A stretch of 64,000 nucleotides of DNA, from NCBI GenBank assembly GCA_965153455.1, contig OZ234493.1:18652213-18716212 (forward strand), given 5' to 3'. The stretch's first letter is position 1. Each line of letters begins with the position of its first letter. The notes under the pieces were generated by a model, which was given only the letters and a program-made list of their open reading frames with translations, searched no databases and was not told the DNA's origin. Below are positions 23,301 to 34,618 of the stretch, in pieces. Origin of the DNA: Sphagnum compactum (taxonomy: Eukaryota; Bryophyta; Sphagnopsida; Sphagnales). The position numbers were made by a program, and so were the translations under genes.

Positions 23301-24167
23301 GTGTTTCAAATAAGTAGATGGCTTGCTATAATGTGTTTCATACAAATCAAACATCAATTACTATCATAATCTTAATTTAAACTTTAAAATCATTTTGATT
23401 TTCAATTAGTTTTGTTTAGAACTTGTTTATAATACAAGTAAAGCATTTGCTTTGGAAACACAAGTTACACTTATTTAATGAGCCAAACAAGCCTTAATGA
23501 GAATGATACACACAAAAACAAGAAAAAAAACCTCATTTCGGTTCACACAAATAACATTCTTTTCCTTTCATGATGTTTGAATGCTCAACCAAAAACAAAG
23601 TTGAGTGTATCAACAAAAGAAGAGGTTTACTTCCCAAATGAAGTCCTAATTCAAGATTAAAAGAGATAATGTTGAGTTGAGGAACAACCACTCAATTGCA
23701 AAATTATAATATTAATATATTTTCAACCTAATACGATGGAAAAATTTGTACAATTTGAACATCAAGACATACAACTTTCCATCAATAGTCATTATGCATC
23801 AAGCTTATTGTACTCTTGTAGGTAATGAAAATTGTTGGGCATTTCACAGGTTGTCATCCATTGAGTGTGCTTTATTGGGTTCCCATTTTGATGCCTAGTA
23901 ACTTCCCACTCCTTGAGAGTTACCGTACACCATAACATGAATTCTAAAAGTATACCTTAGTTGAAAATTGTGTTTGGATGCCCTCCCAACATAATAGAAC
24001 CAAAAAGACGTCTGAAATAGCTCACATTTGAACAACACCCCCAAAAAATGTTCACTATTTACAACATCCACAAAAACTTATGCTAAGGGCCACTTTAAAT
24101 GAGGGTCCAAGCTCCAATGGAATAGAACAATCCTCTTGGATGAGGGCCATAAATCGGACCCACAAAC
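20394..24167. other. AT-rich gene-free stretch
   Basis: No coding exon of a known family, no RNA gene and no clear transposon coding region was seen on either strand. A hairpin element lies at 22538-22654. The open frames are short and low-complexity. Confidence 0.45.
22538..22654. repeat. Hairpin (foldback) element, arms ~40 bp
   Basis: The left arm (ACACCAATTTAACACCCCAT then GTTTGGTCATAAAGGGGGTG, 22540-22580) is matched in inverse orientation by 22614-22654 (CACCCCCTTTATGACTAAAC then ATGAGGTATTGGTGTTG). The AT-rich centre is about 33 bp. It looks like a small MITE, but I could not fix a target duplication. Confidence 0.75.
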
Positions 24168-24419
24168 CCTTTAGATGAGAGTCCAAGACCAAAAAGTGGC
24201 AAATTGAGGCTAAACTTACATGGCACCATTTTGGAGGGAAATTCAATCGATTCAGACCCAAAACAAAAGCTCTAAAAAGGAAAGCTAGTGATTTGAAGAA
24301 CCAATATGCAAGCTAGGGTTCCAATGCAGGGTCCAACTCAAGGATTGAATTTGCTTCAAATGAGTCCAAATTGGTTCCTAGGAATTTGGACCCTGGATCC
24401 CATCTAAAGTGGGCCTAAG
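24168..24419 (+). repeat. Dispersed repeat family 2, copy A (~250 bp)
   Basis: It shares GTGGCAAATTGAGGCTAAAC, GAGTCCAAATTGGTTCCTAG, GGTCCAACTCAAGGATT and AAAGTGGGC with copy B at 34383-34618, in the same orientation and order. The coding potential is nil. Confidence 0.85.
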
Positions 24420-24519
24420 ATAACCTATACTTGGACAACCCTCCACAAAGACAAAATAAGATAGGCCACACTTGAACAACAACCCAAAAATTTATAGAAA
24501 GAGTCCACATTTGAAATAC

Positions 24520-25145
24520 ACTCACGAAGTGCTTAAGCACTTGGAGAAATTTCCTAGTGTGTTTTGGAGGCAGCTTATATCCATGATGAGCCCTCCTTGA
24601 AAAGAGGAGGCATTTTTATTGCTACTTCTTAAGGTGGGAAGGAAATTACCCTTACTTGTTTGTAGGCGTAAGTTCCCTCCCACTGGTAAGGAGTAGGTGT
24701 AAGGACCTCCCCCTTCACGAATCTACATATCTTTAGGTTCATGATAAATTTTGCCTTGTGTTTTACAATGGGTAAAGCTTGCAGTTCGGGGAATGTCCCC
24801 ACAATGTTCAACTGGCCTTGGCTATGCCCTATTCCTAGGGCCCTCATATCTTAGACCTTTATACCCTTGACTTTATATCCATTAAGGTATTGAGACTATA
24901 ATTTATTGATCATGTTAAAGACTCCGAGAAAATTTGTAGTGTAAATGGAAGGCAAGTTCTATCCATCAATTTCCCTCCTAAGAATTGGGAGGAAAATTAT
25001 GCCTACTTGTAGGTGTAAGAACCCTCTCACTATTCAGGAGTAGGCATAAGAAACCTCCCATTCATACGCATGGTGATCTACATAGTTTTGGTTCATGATA
25101 AATTTTGCCTCATGTTTTTCGATAGTAAAGGCCATGGGTGAGGGA
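24520..25145 (+). repeat. Dispersed repeat family 3, two tandem copies (~320 bp apart)
   Basis: The blocks starting near 24520 and 24910 share TAGGTGTAAG, CTACAT, GGTTCATGATAAATTTTGCC and the AGGAGG/GGGAGG segments in the same order. A third, shorter copy containing the GAGAAATCTCCTA, GGAGTGCA and AGGAGG segments lies in PKA-R intron 7 from about 31018. Confidence 0.65.
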
Positions 25146-25950
25146 CACTCCCAAAATCTCCCCATCCTAGGCCCCATATTTTGAGAATGCCCCTACCCTA
25201 GGGCTTTACCCTACACTTAAACTTCCAGTGATGATCAGACACTATTATTGGTGACCAAAATGTGTCTGTTGAACATCGATTTTTTGAAAAACCATTGAAT
25301 CTACCACCCACATCATGCAATGGTCTTGCCCTTGTCCATTATGTAAGGTGCCATTCCATTGTCCACCATGGTTTTCATGTCCTTTTCCGCCTCTGTTTGG
25401 CCCCACTTCCAAGGCACAATGGACAGGCCTTCTTGGGTCTACCTGACCTAACCATTCTTCAAAATGCACAAGCCCATTGCACAAATCATGAAAATCATTG
25501 TGTGATGCAATGTGCTGCGAACAGGCTATTTTGCCCAACAAAAATTCTAGCTGGCAATTCCAGGGCGAGATTTAAAACTCGAATTCTTCCTACTTTAGTA
25601 CCTTGGGAGCTTTTGGCACAAAATTATACTATTTTTACAAATCCTAAAATTTTCAAATTTTACTTTTCTCAAAGCACAAGTTTAAAAAAAAGCAAAATTC
25701 AAAATCTCTTTTCTAAGAAGCAAGAATATTCTATTTTTCAAAATGAAATCTTAAAAATGAATTAATTATTCAACAAACATATGCTGAAGCTGACCTTTGA
25801 CTAACAGCATCTCCACCAATGCTCACTTTGTGACCCTGCACTAGAAATCTTGGGTGAGGGTCATCAGTCGAATCCAGTGAATCCACTGGAAGACGACCCT
25901 GAAAAGAAGTACAGCTTTCAGAGCCTTGGAGGAGTCCTGGAAGAGTGTAA
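25146..25950. other. Spacer with a degraded MITE end
   Basis: At 25806-25845 the sequence AGCATCTCCACCAATGCTCA then CTTTGTGACCCTGCA resembles the left terminus of the MITE at 25951, without its partner end. The remaining frames are not coding by any criterion I can apply. Confidence 0.4.
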
Positions 25951-26324
25951 GAGCATTTCCAGCGGTGCTCAGTATATGACCCTGCAAAAATATTTTTCAC
26001 ATCCAAGTTTAGTTATGTACTCTTTTGCAACTCCACCCATAAAACTGAAACTGGGACAGCAAATAGGTGGGAAATTACTAATAGCAAACCACATGGACGA
26101 ATCATTATGATGGGCCAATCAGAAACATTGAGCAGCAGTTAGATCATATTTATTACACTCTTTTCTGCAGGTGCACAGTGCTGCTGCGCCTTTTACTAGC
26201 CACGAGGAGGTACGCAATTGTGCGGACCCAAAACCATTTTCCTGAGCCAAACCGGCATTTGTTGGATTTTCTTCATCCAATTTTACTGTGCAGGATCACA
26301 TACCGAGCACTGCTGGAGATGCTC
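25951..26324. mobile_element. MITE with PIF/Harbinger-like ends and TAA target duplication
   Basis: The ends are inverted repeats. The left reads GAGCATTTCCAGCGGTGCTC. The right ends GAGCACTGCTGGAGATGCTC, its inverse with two mismatches. Next inside are ATATGACCCTGCA on the left and the reverse complement of TGCAGGATCACAT on the right. TAA flanks both sides (25948-25950 and 26325-26327). Three-base TAA/TTA duplications and GAGCATCTCCA-type ends point to the PIF/Harbinger superfamily. There is no transposase frame. Confidence 0.75.
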
Positions 26325-26327
26325 TAA

Positions 26328-26621
26328 GGCCCGCTTTATACTAGGAGTCAGGGCCAAAAAAACTTAGGGCCGACTTTGGGTCTCCCATATTTGATGGTAT
26401 TTTCAGACTTGGGGCCAATACAAGGCCATAGTGTTCAGCATTTATTAGTAACTTGGGGCAGATTGACTATGTCAGCCTTGACTCCAACTGTAAGGAAGAT
26501 GCTAAACAGCCCCTAACACTCGCCTAGTGTAAAGCCCTTGGCACTGATTTCAACTTTTGCAACAATAGGAATGCTGGATTTGGGTCGAACATTGGCCCTG
26601 ACTCCTAGTGTAAAGCGGGCC
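26328..26621. mobile_element. Second MITE with ~30-bp inverted ends and TAA target duplication
   Basis: It starts GGCCCGCTTTATACTAGGAG then TCAGGGCCAA and ends with the inverse of that sequence, with one or two mismatches over about 30 bp. TAA lies on both sides (26325-26327 and 26622-26624). The left TAA is shared with the MITE ending at 26324, so the two elements abut. There is no open frame of note. Confidence 0.85.
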
Positions 26622-26848
26622 TAATAAACACAATCAAATCGTATTTATTGAGTGCTCCCTGTTTTTGATCGGTTAGATAGTTTATTGGTCAAAGTGGGTT
26701 GCTATTGGGGAGTCTTCCACCTACTTGCAGTCCCGATTTCAGTTTTATGGGTGGGGTTGGGGAAAAAGTTAGTACCTAAATTATGGATGTGAGAAATATT
26801 CAGGGTTTGTTTTGCAGGGTCACATACTGAGCGTTGGTGAAGATGCTC
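26622..26848 (-). mobile_element. Inverted partial copy of the 25951 MITE family
   Basis: The reverse complement of this stretch starts GAGCATCTTCACCAACGCTC, then AGTATGTGACCCTGC. It follows the left ~205 bp of the 25951 element through CCACCCATAAAACTGAAA and onwards. Together with 25951-26155 it makes a long inverted repeat around the inner elements. Confidence 0.7.
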
Positions 26849-27403
26849 TCAAAGACAAGATACAAATTTCTCCAAAACTTGTAGGAAGTGGTGACTCTTG
26901 GAGAAAATGTGGAGACAAAAAAAGAGAGCCCCTTTTCTTTTGGGGGACCACTGAAACGGTTCAAATGGCAGCGTCAAATCGTTTGAAAACCGTTTCTCCA
27001 TCGACCTTGATACGTTTCCGCCCTTGCCAGAATAGGAAAAAAAAGGCCGCTCGAGAACAAACAAACAAACATGAGCATTTTGGATGCAAAAAATGTTTGA
27101 GGATTTGAAACAGCAGCAAGCGATTTAGATCTTGATCTTGTTGTTGTGTAATTTCCATGTGGATCTTGGAGATAGATAGCTCTTCTCATCAAGAGTGTTA
27201 AATGAATAGAATAGGAGGAGAAGACCGAGTAGGAGGAGGAGGAGGAGGAGGAGGAGGAGTACGAGGACGAGGACGACAAGAAGGAGAGGAGTGTTGTGGC
27301 TGTTTTAGCATACAATTATTATCAGCATTCACAACTTGTTGCTGAAAAGAAAGTAGGAGGCAATATAGGTTGCAGTACTTCCTCCGTGTTAGGTTGCGAG
27401 AAG
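26849..27403 (+). promoter_or_regulatory. Upstream region and probable leader of the PKA-R-like gene
   Basis: It is less AT-rich than the flanks and includes a purine tract of repeated GAG/GGA triplets at 27224-27285. It ends at the ATG at 27404. Frames on both strands are driven by the triplet run and resemble nothing known. Confidence 0.35.
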
Positions 27404-30400
27404 ATGGCAGCTTCTAGTAGCGCCAGAGGCCGAAAAGCTACTGCTAACCTCGCAACAAAAGTATACCCTTCTTCGTCGTCGTCCTCCCCATCCTCTCATC
27501 TTCTCCCACTAAATTCTCAAACAAACTGCTGCTCAAAGCACATTACAATGTGCATTCCAGAGATCATCAGAATGTGCAGGAAATGACCTACTTTCTCTTC
27601 TACAACAATCTATCTCCCTCACAACTTACCACCGGATACCCAAACCCTTGTTCTCTCTTGGTGTCTTATAAAGACAGTCTTCAAGCAGGCCATCATGCTC
27701 TTTTTGCATCGCCATTCCCATCAGTGGCATTTGGATTTGACTTCACCAATCTTTTGATTGTTGAACCATGATGAGAATGGAGAGTTATAGGAACATACAC
27801 AAACTTGCCTGAGCACAATCTCCAACAAAAGCAACAACAAAAAGTCTATGGAATTGCAGAGAAATCTTGACAATGACAGTCCAACTATGAATGGAATGCA
27901 AGGAAATTATGTAGGGGTGAAGCATAATTGTGTCAGGAATGTTTGTCAGGCAAATGCACACATCCATTCTTCTGCACATCTGCTGCATCTGTATTAAAGT
28001 CCAGAGTCCAATCCTCTGCAGTCACGTCATGGCATGGCATGGCTCAGAGGAGATTCTCTGGTTGCTGGTTTTCTTGCAAACGAGAAACGAAGCCATAAAA
28101 CCAGAAACAAGGTTTTTCTTTGGCATGTTTCTGGTGGATTTGCAGTCCTTTTGGAGTCCTCTTGTACCTCTCTTCTTCCCCTTTGTGGCTGGGTCCTAGA
28201 GCTTTAATGGCTAAGGCTCTTGGTCATGTTGCAAAGTGCTGGGTTCAAACCACTGCTAGCTAGGTCATGCAACCTACGAGATCCTGTACAGGGTATGTGG
28301 ATTTCTGTTGCATGATGATCAACGTGTGATTTGATCAGGCCACATTGATCGTAATGACCTGATGATCAGCTTGGACTCATTTATTTCCATCTGTCAGTTT
28401 TGCTTTGTTGTCCGATCCATTTTACCTTGTGGAGTTGTGATGCATGCGAGATCTTGCAAAATTGGTGTGCACCATGCATTTACAAGCATGGTATAGTATA
28501 ATTACAGTCAAGATCTCACCAAATTCAGTATTTTAAGATATGGGGACAGACCAGGGATGGAGTACCCAGCAGCAAGCATTCCAGAGATGTGGTTTGATCA
28601 AGGTTCGCATTGGATTTAGACACGGATACTATGATTGTGATCCCCTTCTACTTCGAACCTTTGTCAAGTGTTGTTGGGTAGGGTTGTTACACAACCTTGA
28701 AGTAGACAAAGGTTAGACAAAGGTTTCTCCCCGGTCCAAAGAGAATAAACTACCCTGGAGATTTTGCAAACATTTGCATAATATCTCAGTTGCAAAATGT
28801 TGAAGATGACCATTGCTTCTTTGTGTGAATCCTGACTGCTTTGAAATCAGGGGTAAAATAAATACCATGGCCAGTTGCAGTGACACCTGCAAATGTATTA
28901 CTGCTTGCAAGGGCTTCATTTTATATTCAAATCCTGTTTGTTGCTTGGGTTTGTAGATCTGATTCAATTCAGTTCTGTTCAGTTCAACCCCAAGCAATTG
29001 TGCAATTCCTCATATCTCCATAAATAAGTAGCCTCTGTATTCATTTGGCTCAGAAGACTAACTGATTTTGTTGAATATGAGATGTGCAGGAAAGGCGGAA
29101 GCACACCCTCTCCTTTCGCAGGACCGGCGTGAGTGCTGAATGTGCTGTCACTGATGAGAAGTATATCCCTAAGGTGCATGTTAGATTAGAAGCTGGTTTG
29201 AGATGCCCATATCATATCTGTTTTATTAGGGACATGAAGAAAAAGCAGAAAAAGATCAGAACATGGTGAGCAGAGAGCTTGACAATATTGAGTGTGTTGG
29301 TTGGGTTGTGGCATTTGCTAACTGACTAGGATCCTGGAAGAGTGTTTGCTGATCTCTTTATTTGCTGTTTCTAATGTTGTCTTGCTGTGAGGACACCACA
29401 GTAGGAAAGGATATCTGAGAGCTAGATGTTCAATAAAATGAATGTTCTGGAGTGCAGGTAATTCCAAAGACAAGTGAGGCCAAAAACCGGATACAAAAAG
29501 CCTTGGAAAAGAGCTACCTCTTCACATCTCTTGACAAGGACCAGATTCGTACGGTACTCACCACCACAATCCCAACCAATGTTTCCCATGTGGGAGAAAG
29601 TTATTGAACTGGTAACATATCCTGATTGCACTTGAATTTTTATACAATCTTCATTGACTTAGTTGCAATGAAGATTAGCCATCATCTTTCTATTTCATTA
29701 CAAGCAAGGAAAGGGTTAGGAATCAATTGATGAGTCACTTTTTTGTCTCTCATGGATGAAGAAAACACAGTGATGAACTGATAGAAAGCATAGATTGGTA
29801 GCAGGTAATTGATGCAGTGGAGGAACAGAGACATAAAGCTGGACAGGTCATAATTCAACAAGGTGACTCTGGCCTTATGTTCTACCTCCTCGAGGTGATT
29901 CTCCATCTCTCACATGTGTCTTCAAATGTTTTTCCTCCACATTCATCCAAGACACAGATTCAATGAGTACTTTAGCAAATCGAAGTATTCAATTGTGTTT
30001 CGGGTCTCACAATTTTCATTAGACTATCATTGACATTTTGTTACATAGCTTGTTTTTGAGAGTTTCAAAGTGCTTTCAAGGAGTTTTTGAAGTACAACAT
30101 AATTAATCAAGTGTGCATGGTATTTGGCAAGCAGGCAGGTTCATGCGAGGTTTGGCTACAGAAGCGACCAGGCACAAATCCAGAGATGGTGAAGACTTAT
30201 TCTGCAGGCGAAAGCTTTGGTGAGCTTGCCCTTCTCTATGATGCTCCTCGTGCTGCCACTATCAAGGTCCGTCTCTCTCTTTTTCTCTTCCCCTTCACTC
30301 TGTAATTGGCTACCCACACAACACATCTGGTTCTGAAGGGATCACCATCATGGTGCATTGCATCAAAACATTAATCTTTAAAATCTAGAGCTCCCAGAAA

Positions 30401-33400
30401 ACAACAAAGTGCATGACATGGTAGGATAAAAGCGCAGCCCAACAAGGCATTGTCTAGTGATTCCTTCCCACAAATTGTGCGGGTTGCTGCAGGCAAGCAC
30501 TGATTGCATAGTATGGGCAATGGATCGTGCCACTTTTCGATCAATTTTGATGACATCAACCAACGAAAAGAGGCAGCTGTATGAGGAATTCCTCGAGAAT
30601 GTGCCTCTTCTTCAGGTCCTCAGAAAGCCAATTTACAGTTCAAATAAAAATTACTTTCTTAAGGATCCTTGTATTTGTTTCCCTTTTGAACTTTGGGTTA
30701 TCATAATCATCATACCCACTTGCCTCATTGTGTTATCACACACCCATTGTGAATATTTGAGTTTCATGTTTTTTTTCGTTATAAGATCCCCTCACACTCC
30801 AAGTTGCCATGGTGAATTTTTGGCTTCATTAAATGGCACCTAAGCTTCTCTTCTTGTTAGTTGATCAAATGGTGGTTGGCAGTCACTTGACAAGTATGAG
30901 AGATCTGCGATTGCGGATGTGCTGGAAGCTGAGTACTTTGATGCTGGGAAAGTAATAATAATTGAGGGCACACCAGGAGAAAAGTTCTACTTTCTTGAAG
31001 AGGTTAGCAGTAATACTCACCACCCTCAAGCACTTGAGAAATCTCCTAATGTATTTGGAGTGCACCTGACATCCGGTGAGTATCTCTCTCTTAGAAAAGG
31101 GGAGGAGGGATCTACCCCTACTCCTTAAGAGTGGTAAGGATCTTATAGGTGGGTTCTTACACCTACACCTATCACTCTTTTACGTGTAGGTGTAAGAACC
31201 TACCTATAAGATCCTTACCACTCTTAACCTTTTTAAAAACCATATTTTTGCACTTGGAATTTTTGTTTTGGTTATATTTTGTGTTTTGGTGAGAATGATT
31301 AGTAAAGAAAATTACTACTAAATTTCTATGAGTGAAAAAAAAGGATGGCACCACTTTGAGTATCACCAATTAAGATTATGAATCAAATAAATCTTGGACC
31401 AACCATCGAATGTCAAGGTCTAAAAAACAATTTTATAATAATATGAGCATTCCAATTAACAAAGATGACCCAAAGATGGGACTATTACAAAATCATGTGT
31501 ATAGGGAGAAGCTGAGGCAAGATCAAAAGGTCAAATTGTCATGAGATACAATAAGGGAGACTACTTTGGTGAATTGGCATTGATTAATGATGCTCCACGA
31601 GCTGCCACCGTGGCAACGGTCACAAAATGCAAAGTTGTTTCCATCAATCGCGAAAGTTTCAAGGTTAGCTTTCAAAGCTTAAACACAAGTTGCGAATGGC
31701 AAGGAATCTTTTTTTAATGTTCATACTTTGAAGTTTCTACTATCAACATACGGAGCTATTCTTGATTGTTATGTTTTAGATCCTAACATGGTTAAGAATA
31801 TATGTTAAGATGAATTCAATTTATAACATGCTTCCATTTCTTTTTCACAAGTCCACATCCCTTTTGACCTAACTTTCCACATATTCACCTCTTTGCATTC
31901 TAATATGTGGTTAAAAAAGACTTTACATAAGAAAGGAAAGAGATCATTTGATGTTAAGATGACTAAAAGTATTTTATACGAGGTTGGTTCATTGAGCCAC
32001 CCTAGGTCCTACCTCCTTGGAAGGGTAGTGGTTCTTCACATAACCATTGTCCACAATGCTCCAAAATGGAGAGCTCATTATTTAGGTCTAAAATGTTTAT
32101 TGGGTGCAAGTAGGCCTGTGTAATGGAAATGGGGAAACCTTGTCCCACTTTCACACATACACCTTGTCAAAAAATGCCATTAAGGCCTCTTGACTTGGAG
32201 AGGCAATGGCTAGTCCAAGCTACTTTCACCATGCTAAATATTTTTCAAAGGTTTTTAATTATCATCTAAATATAAATTAGTGGGTGGATGGCACAGAGGT
32301 TGTTGGGAAAGCTTGAAGACATCTTGCATCGAAGGAAAGCTGAATACACCCACACTAGCAAATGATTACACACTCAATAATCACTCCACTTATTTGCAAA
32401 ATTGCATTTCCAGCTTTATTTTTTAATTATTTTTTAGTGTGTGAACAATTTGTATAATGAGGTGGTTGTTATACCAGTTGGACAATAAGTCGACCCTCCC
32501 ACAATTTTAATTATGAATTTTATTATTTCTATGCATTTCATACTACTTTAACCATTAAAATTCATCAACACATCTCATAGAGAAAAATACAAGGACATTG
32601 AAAGCAATGATCCAAACACAATTTTATTGAAATTCTTTTAAATATGTCCCAATAAGACCTAACAAGTACATTCAATTTTTGGATGTGTGTTTACCTAAGA
32701 CAAAAACTAATGTAATTGAATGTTAATTCAAATGCATTCAGCCATTCTCCAATTTGAAATTTAGTTAGTAATCAAAGCACCTGCAAGCAAGGTCTTGTCG
32801 ATATAACTTCTAATCTCTTTCATTTTTTAGGATAAGAAAAAACTTATTAACATGCATTGTGGCATTTCAACATCTATTATTATACAAAATGCAATACGTT
32901 ACTTGCACACCACACATTGATCAACAAATTGTATCGAACTAGTATTGGAAGAGTGTTATTTAAAACTAGTCATTTGATGTATAACATGTTGCCATCATAT
33001 GGCATGACATCATTGTATCAATTGATATAATGTGATTATTTTGCTCCAATTAAGTGTTCATGTTCGATGCTTGGTGAATTTTTCATTTTGTTCAATCACA
33101 TATACTACCCCTCACAATGTGAGTTTTGAATGCCATGTAATAAAGATTTGAAATAATGTTGAGGCTTAACGATTTGGTCATGGGTATGATATGTAGGTTG
33201 TGGGACATGGAGGTTGAAACATGATGGTTGGGCATAAGGTTGAATTGATATTCCATATTTGCAAAAAAAAGATTTATACATTTTATTTTTCAGGTTATGT
33301 TTTGTTTTTGGTGTGCAAGAAAAACATAAATCCTCCATTTAATTTTTTTATTTTTGTTGTGCATCAATGGATCTCATGCATTTTCACATATTAGAGGAAA

Positions 33401-33652
33401 GGAATAACTAAAATATGGTGTTAGGATGATCAATGGACTGATCGATAAACAATGCTTTTGATATGAGGATATGCATGTATGTTGTAGCAGAGTCTATTAG
33501 TTGGTAGTGGGGATGAGCTTCAAACTTCAGACTCAAGGGAAAGCTCTATGCCATGGTTTAATGTTAGGATCAATCGGAGATCCTTGAGAGCGAGGAACCA
33601 AGGTGTTTTCTTGACATTCAAACACTCTGTGCAATTGAGTAATTTCAACTAG
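27404..33652 (+). CDS. cAMP-dependent protein kinase regulatory subunit-like protein (RI-type)
   Basis: PKA-R proteins inhibit the kinase catalytic subunit until cAMP binds. Nine exons: 27404-27460, 29090-29173, 29458-29553, 29805-29894, 30135-30266, 30493-30615, 30883-31002, 31505-31663 and 33491-33652. All are phase 0 and total 1,023 nt (340 residues). Residues 29-36 read RRTGVSAE, a pseudosubstrate with Gly at the phospho-site position, as in RI rather than RII. The next block, YIPKVIPK, resembles RI. Two cyclic-nucleotide-binding domains follow. Their phosphate cassettes are FGELALLYDAPRAAT (137-151; Glu139, Arg148) and FGELALINDAPRAAT (255-269; Glu257, Arg266). YEEFLENVPLL links the two domains. 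No docking/dimerisation domain precedes the inhibitor site and no kinase domain follows. The last exon (SLLVGSGDELQTSDS...) is less certain: it continues the family pattern after SINRESFK, but its tail is unlike RI. The first exon is also tentative. Exons 2-8 are firm. Confidence 0.88.
28199..28268 (+). mobile_element. tRNA-like (SINE head) sequence in PKA-R intron 1
   Basis: AATGGCTAAGGCTCTTGG fits a Pol III A box and GCTGGGTTCAAACCACTG fits a B box, about 35 bp apart as in tRNAs. The acceptor stem does not pair, so this is a tRNA-derived SINE head or tRNA relic rather than a working tRNA gene. Confidence 0.4.
31126..31226. repeat. Near-perfect ~42-bp-arm palindrome in PKA-R intron 7
   Basis: TAAGAGTGGTAAGGATCTTA then TAGGTGGGTTCTTACACC (31126 on) is matched inversely by GGTGTAAGAACCTACCTATA then AGATCCTTACCACTCTTA ending at 31226, around a ~17-bp centre. 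It lies at the right side of a copy of dispersed repeat family 3. Confidence 0.9.
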
Positions 33653-33841
33653 ATATTGATGTTCCCAAAGAAAATCCATGTGATTTCTTCATATTTCCAT
33701 CAAATGCCCAATGGTTATTTATTATGTTCCCAATTTGTTCCCCAAGTTCCCAATAGCAACACACTTTATCCCATTGTTTCCCCCAATGAATTAATACTAA
33801 TCACTCTCACGTTGACCCAACACATTGTGTTTTGTATCGTT

Positions 33842-34166
33842 TGTTGGCCTTGCCTACCAAGGCAAGGATATTGTGTTTAAATTCATTACAAAGTACAGTA
33901 GCTTAATGGATTTTGGCCCCTAGGTAATAATAGGTCTATTTTTATATGAGGATTTTTCAAAGGTGACATTTTGGCTTGTGTTGAAACTTGAGATTGATTA
34001 TAGAGTTATAATGTCTTGAAATATTTTGGTTTCTTGTTTAGAGGATTTTTTGAAGATTATATTTTTGCATGGTGAAATATTTGAGGTTTCATCATAATTC
34101 TTCTTTTGCCTTAAGATACTTTTTAATGTAAATGGCAAGGCCCCAGTGTGACACACCCCCTTGTTT
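33842..34166 (-). repeat. Dispersed repeat family 1, copy B (inverted)
   Basis: This is the reverse complement of copies A and C, from GGCCTTGCCTACCAAGGCAA at the start to CAGTGTGACACACCCCC at the end, with small indels. It lies just past the last exon of the PKA-R-like gene. Confidence 0.85.
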
Positions 34167-34223
34167 ATTTGCATTCGCATTTGTGACATACTTGGACAAC
34201 ACTGGTGAACCTTCTTCACATAA

Positions 34224-34300
34224 GAGCATCTCCAACATAAAGCACAGTGCTTAATCCAAAAGTTCGGTGCCACAGTCCAGTTTTGGACTGTTTGGTGACC
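34224..34300. mobile_element. Orphan end of a GAGCATCTCCA-type MITE
   Basis: TAA followed by GAGCATCTCCAACATAAAGC begins at 34221, matching the terminus style of the 25951 element. An inverse partner end was not found nearby, so it is a truncated copy; its right limit is arbitrary. Confidence 0.45.
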
Positions 34301-34382
34301 ACAGTGAACCAGCACTCAGCAGCGCACCATTCGCTTGATGCCTGTTATTAACTCAGTTCGAAAGCTTTAAATTGGTCCCAAG

Positions 34383-34618
34383 GCCTTTAGATGATGAGGG
34401 TCCAAAAACAAAAAGTGGCAAATTGAGGCTAAACCTACATGGCACCTGTTTTGGAGGGAAAAAACACAGTGCTAAAAGGAGAGCTCCTGATTTGGAGAAC
34501 CAAGAATCAGGCTCGGGACGAAGGTAGAGTCCAACTCAAGGATTCAATTTGCTTCAAATCAGTCCAAATTGGTTCCTAGGAAATTGGACCCTGAACCCTT
34601 GTCTAAAGTGGGCTTAAG
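34383..34618 (+). repeat. Dispersed repeat family 2, copy B
   Basis: Same order and orientation as copy A at 24168-24419, with short indels. It lies about 220 bp after copy B of repeat family 1. Confidence 0.85.

Noticed and set aside
31664-33490. Possible extra coding exons or a kinase domain in the long last intron of the PKA-R-like gene
   Set aside because: No kinase motif or phase-compatible exon was found. Open frames such as 31893-32123 have no similarity and sit in AT-rich repeat-like sequence.
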